From positions 1 to 64,000 of the forward strand of contig JACPYP010000003.1 in assembly GCA_016195985.1 (NCBI GenBank): a stretch of 64,000 nt of DNA, given 5' to 3'. The notes under the pieces are model-generated. The model ran no database searches, was not told the DNA's origin, and saw nothing but the letters and a program-made list of their open reading frames with translations. This DNA is from Acidobacteriota bacterium. Its GTDB lineage: Bacteria > Acidobacteriota > Holophagae > Holophagales > Holophagaceae. Below, in pieces: positions 44,252 to 54,296 of the stretch; position 1 is the stretch's first letter; each line of letters begins with the position of its first letter. Both the position numbers and the translations under genes were made by a program.

Positions 44252-45358
44252 ATGTCCGAGCAGGAACCCCAGCCCCTGGCCCCCCGCCGCAAGACCCGCC
44301 AGATCATGGTGGGCAAGGTGCCGGTGGGAGGCGATGCCCCCATCACTGTCCAAAGCATGACCAAGACGGACACGCGGGATGTGGAAGCCACCGTCAACCA
44401 GATCTACGGCTACGCCAACGCAGGCTGCGAGATTGTGCGCGTGAGTGTGCCCACCAAGAAGGCCGGCGAAGTCTTCCACGAGATCTGCGACCGCAGCCCC
44501 ATCCCCGTGGTGGCCGACATCCACTTCGACTACCGGCTGGCCTTGGTGGCGGCCGATGGCGGCGCCGCCTGCCTGCGCATCAACCCCGGCAACATCGGCG
44601 GCCAGGACCGCGTGAAGGCTGTGGTGGACAAGGCCGGGTCCAAAGGAATTCCCATCCGCATCGGCGTCAACGGCGGCAGCCTGGAAAAGGATCTGCTGGA
44701 GAAGTTCGGCACGGCCACGCCCGAGGCCATGGTGGAAAGCGCCCTGCGCCACATCGAGGTGCTGGAGCGCGAGGGCTTCCGCGACATCAAGATCAGCCTC
44801 AAGGCCAGCGACGTGATCCGCACCGTGCAGGCCTACCGCCTGCTGGCCAAGCAGGTGGACTACCCCTTCCACCTGGGCATCACCGAGGCTGGCACGCCCT
44901 TCGGCGGCACCATTCGATCAAGTGTCGGCATGGGCATCCTGCTGGCCGAAGGCCTGGGCGACACCATCCGCGTGTCCCTCACCGGGGACGGCGAGGACGA
45001 ATGCCGCGTGGGCCATGAAATGCTGCGCTCCCTGGCCCTGCGCTCGGGAGGCTTCCGCATGGTGAGCTGCCCCAGTTGCGGCCGGGTGCAGATCGACCTC
45101 AACCGCGTGGCCAACGAGATCGAGGAAGGTCTGAAGGCCATCAACCACGAGAACATCACCTACGCCGTCATGGGCTGTGTGGTGAACGGGCCCGGCGAAG
45201 CCAAGGATGCCGATCTGGGCGTGGCGGGCGGCGCTGGCGAAGGCCTCATCTACCGCAAGGGCGAACTCATCCGGAAGGTGAAGGAGGAAGACCTCGTCCC
45301 CGCGTTCCTGGAGGAAGCCCGCAAGGTCAAGGCCGAGGCGGATGCGGCCAAGGTCTAG
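44252..45358 (+). CDS. ispG: 4-hydroxy-3-methylbut-2-enyl diphosphate synthase IspG (GcpE)
   Basis: A 368-residue Fe-S enzyme of the MEP isoprenoid pathway. It reduces ME-cPP to HMBPP. N-terminal TIM barrel (KVPVGGDAPITVQSMTKTDT, VVADIHFDYRLAL, CLRINPGNIGG). C-terminal 4Fe-4S ligands in VSCPSCGRVQIDL and AVMGCVVNGPGEAK plus a conserved Glu. The length matches bacterial IspG. yidD follows four bases later. Confidence 0.97.
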   Translation: MSEQEPQPLAPRRKTRQIMVGKVPVGGDAPITVQSMTKTDTRDVEATVNQIYGYANAGCEIVRVSVPTKKAGEVFHEICDRSPIPVVADIHFDYRLALVAADGGAACLRINPGNIGGQDRVKAVVDKAGSKGIPIRIGVNGGSLEKDLLEKFGTATPEAMVESALRHIEVLEREGFRDIKISLKASDVIRTVQAYRLLAKQVDYPFHLGITEAGTPFGGTIRSSVGMGILLAEGLGDTIRVSLTGDGEDECRVGHEMLRSLALRSGGFRMVSCPSCGRVQIDLNRVANEIEEGLKAINHENITYAVMGCVVNGPGEAKDADLGVAGGAGEGLIYRKGELIRKVKEEDLVPAFLEEARKVKAEADAAKV

Positions 45359-45362
45359 GGCC

Positions 45363-45668
45363 ATGCTCTGGCTTCCGTCCTGGCTGCTGGCCCACCCCTT
45401 CGCGGCCCTGGGGGTCGCCTTGGTCCTCGAGGCCTTCCTGCCCGTGCGCTTCCAGCCCACGGCCTGGGTCTGCCGTGGCGCCATCCGCGTCTACCAGGCC
45501 ACGCTGTCGAGCCATCTGCCCACCCAGTGCAAGTTCACCCCCACCTGCAGCCACTACGGCTTGGGCTGCATCCAGAAGTACGGCACCCTGCGGGGCGGCC
45601 TGCTCACCAGCTGGCGCCTGCTGCGATGCTCCCCCTTCACCAGGGGCGGCATCGACCCCGTTCCATAA
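45363..45668 (+). CDS. yidD: membrane protein insertion efficiency factor YidD
   Basis: A 101-residue small protein. The conserved block is CKFTPTCSHYGLGCIQKYG with SWRLLRCSPFTRGGIDPVP, the YidD signature with three Cys. An amphipathic or hydrophobic N terminus (LLAHPFAALGVALVLEAFL) attaches it to the inner membrane. It assists YidC-mediated insertion. In many genomes yidD sits next to rnpA/yidC; here it is beside ispG. Confidence 0.93.
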   Translation: MLWLPSWLLAHPFAALGVALVLEAFLPVRFQPTAWVCRGAIRVYQATLSSHLPTQCKFTPTCSHYGLGCIQKYGTLRGGLLTSWRLLRCSPFTRGGIDPVP

Positions 45669-45734
45669 GCGACCCTTCTATCCCACAATTGCTGGAAGCT
45701 GTCGCTTTCCCATTGAATGACGAGGGGTCGAACC

Positions 45735-48194
45735 GTGTGCGGAATTGTTTCGCTTTGCTATGGGTCTGAGGTTTCCGCCATGGGCCACGAGGCGGGTGAG
45801 CTGCTCAAGCGGCTCGAATACCGCGGCTATGATTCCACCGGAGCCTCCTTCATCCGCGGCGATGGTTCCATCCGGCTGCTGAAAAAGGTCGGAGCCCCCA
45901 GCCGTGTGGTGCCCGAACTGGGCATCAGCCGGGAGGCGGGCCAGCGATTCATCGGCCAGGTTCGCTGGGCCACCTACGGCGCGGTGACCGACGTGAACTG
46001 CCAGCCCCATCACGTGCGCTGCAAGGTGGAGATGGTGGGCGCCCACAACGGGAACATCTCCAATACGGACGCGCTGAAGCCCGCGCTCGCGGCCCAGGGC
46101 CATGCCGTGGTTTCCGACAACGATGGCGAGATGATCACCCATCTCGTCGAGGCGGCCTACGCGGCCAATCTGGCGGATCCGACGCCGGTGCTGGCCGCCT
46201 GCCGTGCCGCCCACGCGGCGGCGGGACTGGAGGCCCCGGTTCCCGATGGCGCCTTCCTCCTGGTGGACGGCGCGCGGCAGGGCAATGCCAAGGCCGAGGG
46301 TTCCTACGCGGCGGCCTTCGCCGATCCCAAGGTGCCGGGCGTGGTGGCCGTGAAATCCGGCTCCTCCCTGTACGCAGGCATCGGACATGACGCCCACGGG
46401 GACTTCGTGGTGGTGTCCAGCGATCTCACCTCCGTGCTGTCCAAGACCCGCCGGCTCATTCCCCTCTCGGAGGGCCAGGGCATCTGGTTCACCGAGCGCC
46501 AGTACCTGGTCTTCAACCTCAGCGGCGACGTCGCCTTCACGGTGCCGAAACCGAAGCGGTCCAAGCTCAATGTGCGCGACACGGGCCTGCGCGAGCCCTT
46601 CCGGCACTACATGGAACAAGAGATCGCCTCGGCCCCGGAAAACTTCGACGAGCTGCTCCGCTACTACTTCGACGCCGCCGGCACGCGGGATCTCTTCGCG
46701 GCCTTCGAGCGCCATGAGAAATCGTGCAAAGACCTCGCGGCCCGGGTGATGGCCCTCTACGAAGAGCCCAACGAGACCGCCCTGGCCGAGGCCCTGCGGC
46801 ACCTGTTGGCCGACTCCGCCTATCTCGGCCTTTCTGCGGAACTCGCCTCCCACCAAGCGGCGTTCCAGGCACGCGCCGGACACCCCGTCTCCGACGAGCG
46901 GCAGCTGCTCCTGGACCTGGAGCGGTTGAACCCCCAGGCGGCGGAGGCCCTGGCCCTCTTCGACCTGCTGTTCGTCTGGAAGAAGCAGCGGCGGGTGACC
47001 CGGCACCGGGCCGAGCTGCTGGAGGCCATCCGGGCTTCCCGGAAGGCCGGCGGCCGCGTCTTCCTGGTGGCCTCGGGCACCTCGTACCACGCCGCCCTGG
47101 TCGCTGCCACCTTCTTCAACCAGCTGTCGGGCGTGGCCGTCTTCCCCTGCAATCCGGGCATGTTCAGGTCCATGTACATGAACACGCTGCAGCCGCAGGA
47201 TCTGCTTCTCGGCATCACCCAATCCGGAGAGACGAAGGATCTGGTGGACATCTTCCAGGAGGTGCGGGAACAGGTGCCCGCCCTGCGCCGCGTCGCGCTC
47301 GTGAACAACGAGAACAGCCGCATTCCCCAGGAGCTGTCCGAGTTCTACCTGCCCATCCTCTGCGGGCCGGAAATCGCCGTGGCCGCCACCAAGAGCTTCC
47401 TCAACCAGGTGGCCATCCTCTATCTGCTGGCGGCCTCCTTCTCGCTGGCAGATGCAGGAATCGTCGCCAACCTGGAACGGGCCCGGGCCCTCATCGCTGA
47501 AACGCTCCGCACCAGCCAGGCCGGCGTGGAGGCCTTCGCCCAACGCCTCTACCTGGAACCCTCGCTCCACCTGCTGGGCACCGGACTGATCGGAGTGGCC
47601 AAGGAGGGGGCCCTGAAGATCCGCGAAGTGGTGCTCAACCACGCGGAAGGTTATGACGCTGCCGAGTTCAAGCACGGCCCCAACACCATCCTAGGCAAGA
47701 ACACCCTGTTCTCCGTCCAGGACCTGGCGGATCTGCTGGAGGCCTACGAGCAGGGCCGCGATGGACGCCCCTTTGCCGGCGGTCTGGCGACCCTTCAGGC
47801 CCGGCCGGAACTGATCGAATCGCGGTTCTCCAACTATCCCCTGCTCTTCATCTGCCCCCCGGACGAGCGGGACGTCCGCATCACCATCAGCCAGATCCAC
47901 ACCCACAAGATCCGGGGAGCGGACATCCTGCTCATCTCGGAGGCCCAGCCGGATCTGGCCGCCGCCGTGGCCGGGAAGCCCGCGGGCCAGGACCGCTACT
48001 GGTCGAAGCTGGTGGAGGTGCCGGCCAGCGGCGATCCCAGCCTCTTCGTCTTCGCCGCCACCGTGGTTCTGCAGCGCCTCGCCTTCCGCATGTCCGTCCT
48101 GAAGATGGAATGCCTGGACCGCCTCGCGGTGGCCGACCACGGGGTCCATCCCGACGCCCCCAAGAACGTGTCCAAATCCATCACCGTGGATTGA
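45735..48194 (+). CDS. glucosamine-6-phosphate synthase GlmS-like, oversized
   Basis: An 819-residue protein. The start is the GTG at 45735 so that Cys2 (VCGIVSL) becomes the N-terminal nucleophile after processing; a longer frame from 45717 would hide it. The glutaminase domain has RLEYRGYDSTGASF, VRWATYG and GAHNGNISN. SIS domains have ASGTSYHAALVA, ITQSGETKD, and KEGALKIREVV, and the C-terminal NVSKSITVD matches GlmS. Typical GlmS is about 610 residues. An extra helical region of about 145 residues (about 300-445) precedes SIS1 and a second insertion of about 60 follows HGPNTIL. It is expected to make GlcN-6-P, or to be a relative with a different sugar. Confidence 0.82.
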   Translation: MCGIVSLCYGSEVSAMGHEAGELLKRLEYRGYDSTGASFIRGDGSIRLLKKVGAPSRVVPELGISREAGQRFIGQVRWATYGAVTDVNCQPHHVRCKVEMVGAHNGNISNTDALKPALAAQGHAVVSDNDGEMITHLVEAAYAANLADPTPVLAACRAAHAAAGLEAPVPDGAFLLVDGARQGNAKAEGSYAAAFADPKVPGVVAVKSGSSLYAGIGHDAHGDFVVVSSDLTSVLSKTRRLIPLSEGQGIWFTERQYLVFNLSGDVAFTVPKPKRSKLNVRDTGLREPFRHYMEQEIASAPENFDELLRYYFDAAGTRDLFAAFERHEKSCKDLAARVMALYEEPNETALAEALRHLLADSAYLGLSAELASHQAAFQARAGHPVSDERQLLLDLERLNPQAAEALALFDLLFVWKKQRRVTRHRAELLEAIRASRKAGGRVFLVASGTSYHAALVAATFFNQLSGVAVFPCNPGMFRSMYMNTLQPQDLLLGITQSGETKDLVDIFQEVREQVPALRRVALVNNENSRIPQELSEFYLPILCGPEIAVAATKSFLNQVAILYLLAASFSLADAGIVANLERARALIAETLRTSQAGVEAFAQRLYLEPSLHLLGTGLIGVAKEGALKIREVVLNHAEGYDAAEFKHGPNTILGKNTLFSVQDLADLLEAYEQGRDGRPFAGGLATLQARPELIESRFSNYPLLFICPPDERDVRITISQIHTHKIRGADILLISEAQPDLAAAVAGKPAGQDRYWSKLVEVPASGDPSLFVFAATVVLQRLAFRMSVLKMECLDRLAVADHGVHPDAPKNVSKSITVD

Positions 48195-48332
48195 GAAAAC
48201 GGGCAGAAGAGGCCTGTAATCTTCGTTTCCATATTAAAAAGAAAATCAGACCTTTTTAGTCGTATATGTGACCCGATGCACTCCCAGGGCCCCCCAATCT
48301 TGGAGGTGGGGATCCCTTCCCGCGGAGGCACC

Positions 48333-49046
48333 ATGACCACCATGACCATCGATCTCGACACCAAGGTTGGCGCGCTGGTGCTGGCCCGCCCCGAAACCAT
48401 GCGCTACCTGGAAGGCCAGGGCGTGGACTACTGCTGCGGCGGACACCGCTCGCTGCGGGAAGCCTGCGAGGTGGCCGGGCGTTCCCCCGAAGAGGTGCTC
48501 GCGGGACTGGCGGCCCTGGGCGCCGGCGGCGCGGCCCTGGCCCGGAACTGGACCGAGGCTTCCCTGACCGAGCTCATGGCCCACATAGAGGCCACTCATC
48601 ACGCCTACCTGCGCGTGGAACTGCCCCGCCTGGACAAGCTGCTGGAAAAGGTCCTGAACGCCCACAGCGGAAACCATCCCGAACTGGACGAGGTGTTCGA
48701 CCTCTTCCAGGCCCTCTCCATGGACCTCATGCCGCACCTGCTCAAGGAGGAGCAGATCCTCTTCCCCTTCATCCGCTCCATGGAAGCCGGCGCCCCAGCC
48801 CAGGCCTGCTTCGGCACCGTGCAGAGTCCCATCCGCGTCATGGAATCCGAACACGAGGCCGTGGGCGGACTGCTGGTCAAGCTGCGAGCCATCACGGACG
48901 GATACGCGGTCCCCGCCGACGGCTGCGCCACCTTCCGCGCGCTCTACGAGGGCTTCAAGGAACTGGAGGCGGACCTCCACCTGCACATCTTCCTGGAGAA
49001 CCAGGTGCTCCACCCGCGCGCCACCGCCATGGAGGCGGCGGGCTAG
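48333..49046 (+). CDS. iron-sulfur cluster repair di-iron protein Ric (YtfE/ScdA type)
   Basis: A 237-residue protein. The N-terminal ScdA_N/DUF542 part has GVDYCCGGHRSLREAC. The hemerythrin-like four-helix bundle carries His/Glu ligands: HIEATHHAYL, MPHLLKEEQILFPFI, MESEHEAVGG, ADLHLHIFLENQVLHPRA. The family repairs Fe-S centres damaged by NO or oxidants. The start has GGAGG five bases upstream. A likely functional partner of the qNOR some 34 kb away. Confidence 0.92.
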   Translation: MTTMTIDLDTKVGALVLARPETMRYLEGQGVDYCCGGHRSLREACEVAGRSPEEVLAGLAALGAGGAALARNWTEASLTELMAHIEATHHAYLRVELPRLDKLLEKVLNAHSGNHPELDEVFDLFQALSMDLMPHLLKEEQILFPFIRSMEAGAPAQACFGTVQSPIRVMESEHEAVGGLLVKLRAITDGYAVPADGCATFRALYEGFKELEADLHLHIFLENQVLHPRATAMEAAG

Positions 49047-49055
49047 TCCCTGGCT

Positions 49056-49274
49056 TCAGTGCACGTCCTGTAGGCTCCAGCGGTCGGTGCAGCCGTGGCT
49101 TTCGACCACCTGGTGCGCCTTCCTTAACCGCAAGGTGTGCTGGACGGTCTGCATGATGGTGAACAGGTGATCCTGGATGCCCAGGCGCCGGAGGTCATCC
49201 GCCGTGAACCAGGTGATGCCCTCCGCGTCTTTGCGCACGGCGTGATCGGCCAGGATCTGCTCGGTGATGCCCAC
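49056..49274 (-). CDS. small hypothetical protein divergent from plsC
   Basis: A 72-residue soluble protein (GITEQILADHAVRKDAEGIT, LRRLGIQDHLFTIMQ) with no recognised family. GTG 49274 is preceded by GGAGGT, six bases upstream, which makes it convincing. Its shape suggests a small helical partner. It is divergent from plsC with an inverted repeat between, and convergent with ric. Confidence 0.6.
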   Translation of the reverse strand: MGITEQILADHAVRKDAEGITWFTADDLRRLGIQDHLFTIMQTVQHTLRLRKAHQVVESHGCTDRWSLQDVH

Positions 49275-49290
49275 GGGAGACCTCCATAAC

Positions 49291-49308
49291 TGCTAGTTTT
49301 AGATAGCA
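49291..49308. promoter_or_regulatory. TGCTA-N8-TAGCA inverted repeat in a divergent promoter region
   Basis: Arms TGCTA (49291-49295) and TAGCA (49304-49308) lie between the divergent 72-residue gene and plsC. The short 47-base gap means a bound protein could control both. Confidence 0.4.
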
Positions 49309-49321
49309 CGGAGGAGGCGGC

Positions 49322-50080
49322 GTGGCCAACTGGCGGGATACAGGATTCGGCGGGGTGGTGATGGCGGCCTGGGCCCTGGCCACCGTGCCCCTGACCGTGA
49401 TCACCATCCTTCTGGCCGTTCCCTTCCTAGGCCGGCGCCGGGCCTTTTTCACCATCGGCCCCCTGTTCGCCCGCGGCCTGGCCTGGTTCTGCCGGGTTCC
49501 CTTCTCTCTGCAGGGCTGGGAGCAACTGCCTGAGGATATCCGGCAGGGCCGCCAGTCCGTCATCTTCATGTCGAACCACGAAAGCCAGCTGGATCCGCCC
49601 ATGCTGGTGGCCGCCCTTCCTGTCCCCGCGGTCTACATCGCCAAGAAGGAGCTGAAATACGTGCCCTTCATCGGCTGGGCTGGCTGGGCCGCGGGCGTGA
49701 TCTTCATCGACCGCGGCGACCGGGAGCGGGCCATCCGCAGCATCCACGACGCCGCCCTGCAGATCCGCGGCGGCAAGAACGTGGTGATCTTCCCCGAAGG
49801 CACCCGAAGCCGCACCGGCAGCATGCTGCCTTTCAAGAAAGGCGGCTTCGCCCTCGCCCTGGATGCCGGCGTGCCCATCGTGCCCATGGCCACCATCGGC
49901 GGCCACCAGGTGCTTTCCCCGGGCAGCGCGAGAATCCGGCCCGGGCGCTACGTCCTGCGGATGGGCGCCCCGGTGCATCCGTCCGAATACAGAGACCGGG
50001 AAGCTCTCATGAAGGAGGTGCGGACCCGCATCGAAACCCTGGTGGAGGAAACCCGGGGCAGCGTCCCCGCCCGCGCCTAG
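49322..50080 (+). CDS. plsC: 1-acyl-sn-glycerol-3-phosphate acyltransferase (PlsC-like)
   Basis: A 252-residue membrane-bound acyltransferase. Two hydrophobic N-terminal segments (FGGVVMAAWALATVPLTVIT and beyond) precede the catalytic NHESQLD (HX4D, about residue 85) and the FPEGTRS acceptor motif, with IPIVPMATIGGHQVL-like strands. It acylates lysophosphatidic acid to phosphatidic acid. GTG start with GGAGG upstream. Confidence 0.9.
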   Translation: MANWRDTGFGGVVMAAWALATVPLTVITILLAVPFLGRRRAFFTIGPLFARGLAWFCRVPFSLQGWEQLPEDIRQGRQSVIFMSNHESQLDPPMLVAALPVPAVYIAKKELKYVPFIGWAGWAAGVIFIDRGDRERAIRSIHDAALQIRGGKNVVIFPEGTRSRTGSMLPFKKGGFALALDAGVPIVPMATIGGHQVLSPGSARIRPGRYVLRMGAPVHPSEYRDREALMKEVRTRIETLVEETRGSVPARA

Positions 50081-50091
50081 GCTCTATCGCC

Positions 50092-52629
50092 CTAGCGGAA
50101 AGCCGGGTCCTGGCGAGCGACCTTGAGCTTGCCGGGATGGAAGCGGTCCGCCAGTTCCACCAGGGCCTGGGCCGAGGCGCGGTCGCCGAGCCTGGCCGCC
50201 ACGCGCGCCATGAAGTAGAGGTTCACGGAAATCACACGGCGCTCATTGTGCTTGCGCTGGGAGAAATCGATGAGCATCAGCTTCTGCCGGTAGGCTTCGA
50301 AGGTGGCCTTGGCCCCGGCGCGATCCCCCGCCAGGGACTGCTTCAGGCCCGCCATCAGCACAGTGTTCGAATGATCAGGCGGCCACACGCCTTCAAGCTC
50401 GCGCAAGTGGCTTTCCGCCGAGGCCCGGTCGCCGCGGTCCCAGGCCGTGTAGGCCATGAGGCTGCGCAGCACATTGGAGCTGGGGATTTCCCTCAGGCCC
50501 GCCCGCAGCCGCACCTCGGCCTCCTGGCTGCGGCCCATCCACAGCAGCGCGTCGGCGGCAGTCACGTAGGCGTATTCCGCTGCGGGGCGCAGGGTCAGCG
50601 CCCGGTCCGCGTGCTGCAGCGCCAGGGGCAGTTCCCCCTCGTTCTGAAGGAAGACGCCCAGGCGGTGGTGGGCCTGCCAGCCTTCGGGGAAAAGGGCCAG
50701 GGACTTTTCGAAGTACCGGCGCGCGGCCTGATGGTTGTCGTCGCCTTCCAGGCCGGCGAACACGTCCGCCAGCACATCGTAGGCCTTGTGGTCCGCGGGA
50801 TCCAAGCGCACGGCCTGCAGCGCGGCGCGACTGGAGCCTTCCAGATCTCCCATGCGGAGCTGGATCGACGCGAGGGCCCGGTAGGCCTGGGAGGCGCTGG
50901 GATCCAAGGCGATGGCCTGTTCCGCCGCTTGCTTGCCTTGGCGCAGCAGGGCCTGGGCTTCGTCGTAGCGGCCCTGGCTGAGGGCCGTGGTGGCGCCCAG
51001 CTCCGCCAGGGTCCAGGCGAACTCGGCGCGGGCCGGGGCATAGTCCGGCTCTCCCTCGATGGCGGTGGCCAGCAGCGAATTGGCCAGGCGGATCGAATCC
51101 TGGTTGCCGTCGGTGATGACCTGCAACGCCTTGGTATAGAGCTCGCGGGTGCGGGGCAGCTTGGCCTGGGAGCGGAGAGAGCCGGGATCGCTGCCCAATC
51201 CCATCTCCTGGGGCAGGCGCTGCTGCAGTTCATCCTCCAGCTTCAGCAGGTCCGCCACCGGGCGGTCCAGTTGGAACTGGTGCAGGGTGGCGCCGCGCAC
51301 CGCGTCAAGCACCCGCACGCCCATGCGCAGCTGGTTGCCCACCACCTGATAGCTTCCCAGCACCAGCAGCTCGGCCTTGAGCTGGCGGCCCAGCTCGCCC
51401 ACGGCCTTGGGCGCCCGGCCAGGCGTATCGCCGAGCTGGTGCATGGCCTCCACCACGCGCAAGCGGTCCACCACGGCCATGTCCTCGCGGCGCACCAGGC
51501 CGAAGGCCATGGCATCGGCGAAGCTGTTGCTGAGCCAGGCATGTTCGGCATCGGGCTGGAGCTGCTCCAGGGGCAGCACCGCCACCACGCGGCGGCCCTT
51601 GGTGAAATCCTCCCGGGAGGCGCGGCGGGCTTCGCCCAGGCCCGTGCCGTCGGAGCGGCGCAACATCCACAGGCCTGCGACGGTCCCCAGCACCAGGGTG
51701 GCGCCCACAGCCGGAAGCATCCAGCGGCGGCCCTTTTGGCGCAAGGTGGGCACCGGCCGGCTCAGATGCGAGACCATGGCCGTGGCCACGTTTTCGGAGA
51801 GCCCCGCAGCCAGGGCCTGCAGGTTGGGGAAGCGGTCCTTGGGCGCCTTGGCCATGAGGCGGTGAATGGCGTCCTGAACGGTGCGCGGCAGGTCAGGCCG
51901 GATCTCGGAAAGGGGACGGGGCTCTTCGCGGGCCACGGCGTAGAGCGTGTCCACCAGGCTGCTCCGCAGGAAGGGATGCACCGCCGTGGCCAGTTCGTAG
52001 AGCACCACCCCCAGGCTGAACTGGTCGGATTGGCCCGTGAGGATCTGGCCGTTGGCCTGCTCGGGGCTCATGTAGGCGGGGGTGCCCTGGCTGTAGCCCG
52101 GCGCCGTGCGTTCGACCAGGGTCATGTGGTGGGAGGTGCCCCCCGAAGGAAGATCTTCCGCGCCTCGGCGGGCAATGCCGAAATCCAGGATCTTCAGCTG
52201 CCCTTCATCGGTGAGCAGCAGGTTCTCGGGCTTGATGTCCCGGTGGACGATGCCTTTCTGATGGGCGTGGGAAAGGGCCGAAGCCGCCTGCCGGGCCAGG
52301 TCCAGCAGGGCCTCTCCCTCCAACGGGCGCCCCACCAGGGCGCGCAACGTCCGCCCTTCCACCAGTTCCATGGCAATGAAGGGCGTGCCGTCCACATCGC
52401 CCGCATCGTAGATGTGGGCGATGTTGGGGTGGTTCAGCTGGCAGGCCAGCTTGGCCTCGCCGATGAGCGCTTTGCGGCGCAGGTCGTCGGCATCTTTCAG
52501 GATCTTGATGGCCACTTCGCGTTCGAGACGCAGATCCAGGGCCCGCCATACCTCCCCCATGGCCCCTTCGCCCAGGCGGGAAATCAGCCGGTAGGAGCCA
52601 AAGTGGGTGGAGTCCTGGTTCAAGCGCAT
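50092..52629 (-). CDS. Ser/Thr protein kinase with TPR-rich C-terminal domain
   Basis: An 845-residue membrane kinase. Kinase domain (10-275): Gly loop LGEGAMGEV, Lys42 in VAIKIL, catalytic HRDIKPEN (Asp131), DFG Asp149. A membrane segment (about 308-326, LPAVGATLVLGTVAGLWML) is followed by a region with VVAVLPLEQLQPDAEH and FADAMAFGLVRRE (like a TolB/FlgO-type lobe). TPR repeats about 500-845 (YAPARAEFAWTLAEL, AYRALASIQLRMGDLE). These kinases occur widely in Acidobacteria and Myxobacteria as signalling scaffolds. Divergent from a sigma-54 activator. Confidence 0.92.
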   Translation of the reverse strand: MRLNQDSTHFGSYRLISRLGEGAMGEVWRALDLRLEREVAIKILKDADDLRRKALIGEAKLACQLNHPNIAHIYDAGDVDGTPFIAMELVEGRTLRALVGRPLEGEALLDLARQAASALSHAHQKGIVHRDIKPENLLLTDEGQLKILDFGIARRGAEDLPSGGTSHHMTLVERTAPGYSQGTPAYMSPEQANGQILTGQSDQFSLGVVLYELATAVHPFLRSSLVDTLYAVAREEPRPLSEIRPDLPRTVQDAIHRLMAKAPKDRFPNLQALAAGLSENVATAMVSHLSRPVPTLRQKGRRWMLPAVGATLVLGTVAGLWMLRRSDGTGLGEARRASREDFTKGRRVVAVLPLEQLQPDAEHAWLSNSFADAMAFGLVRREDMAVVDRLRVVEAMHQLGDTPGRAPKAVGELGRQLKAELLVLGSYQVVGNQLRMGVRVLDAVRGATLHQFQLDRPVADLLKLEDELQQRLPQEMGLGSDPGSLRSQAKLPRTRELYTKALQVITDGNQDSIRLANSLLATAIEGEPDYAPARAEFAWTLAELGATTALSQGRYDEAQALLRQGKQAAEQAIALDPSASQAYRALASIQLRMGDLEGSSRAALQAVRLDPADHKAYDVLADVFAGLEGDDNHQAARRYFEKSLALFPEGWQAHHRLGVFLQNEGELPLALQHADRALTLRPAAEYAYVTAADALLWMGRSQEAEVRLRAGLREIPSSNVLRSLMAYTAWDRGDRASAESHLRELEGVWPPDHSNTVLMAGLKQSLAGDRAGAKATFEAYRQKLMLIDFSQRKHNERRVISVNLYFMARVAARLGDRASAQALVELADRFHPGKLKVARQDPAFR

Positions 52630-52694
52630 CCTTCAAGCAGGGATACGTGAGTATACCTTTCGGTTGAGGGAACTGTTTGACGGAGGGTAAGTTC

Positions 52695-52722
52695 TTGACG
52701 AATCTCTCGAAATATCGAGAAT
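52695..52722 (+). promoter_or_regulatory. promoter with palindromic operator TCTCGA-N4-TCGAGA
   Basis: TTGACG (52695-52700) could be a -35. GAGAAT (52717-52722) is a weak -10 at 16 bases. The palindrome TCTCGAAATATCGAGA (52705-52720) lies between and over them. It sits in the divergent gap of the kinase and the sigma-54 activator, and would serve the activator gene. Confidence 0.5.
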
Positions 52723-52738
52723 CAGGCCGGAGGTGGTC

Positions 52739-54271
<1,533 letters not shown>

Positions 54272-54296
54272 TAGGTTACCTCCACCGGAGCAAAGC

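Noticed and set aside
45678-47675. 665-codon minus-strand open frame over GlmS
   Set aside because: Antisense shadow of a protein with recognisable catalytic motifs.
50137-52650. 837-codon plus-strand open frame over the Ser/Thr kinase
   Set aside because: It mirrors the kinase, whose catalytic motifs are intact; no start signal or domain in the antisense frame.
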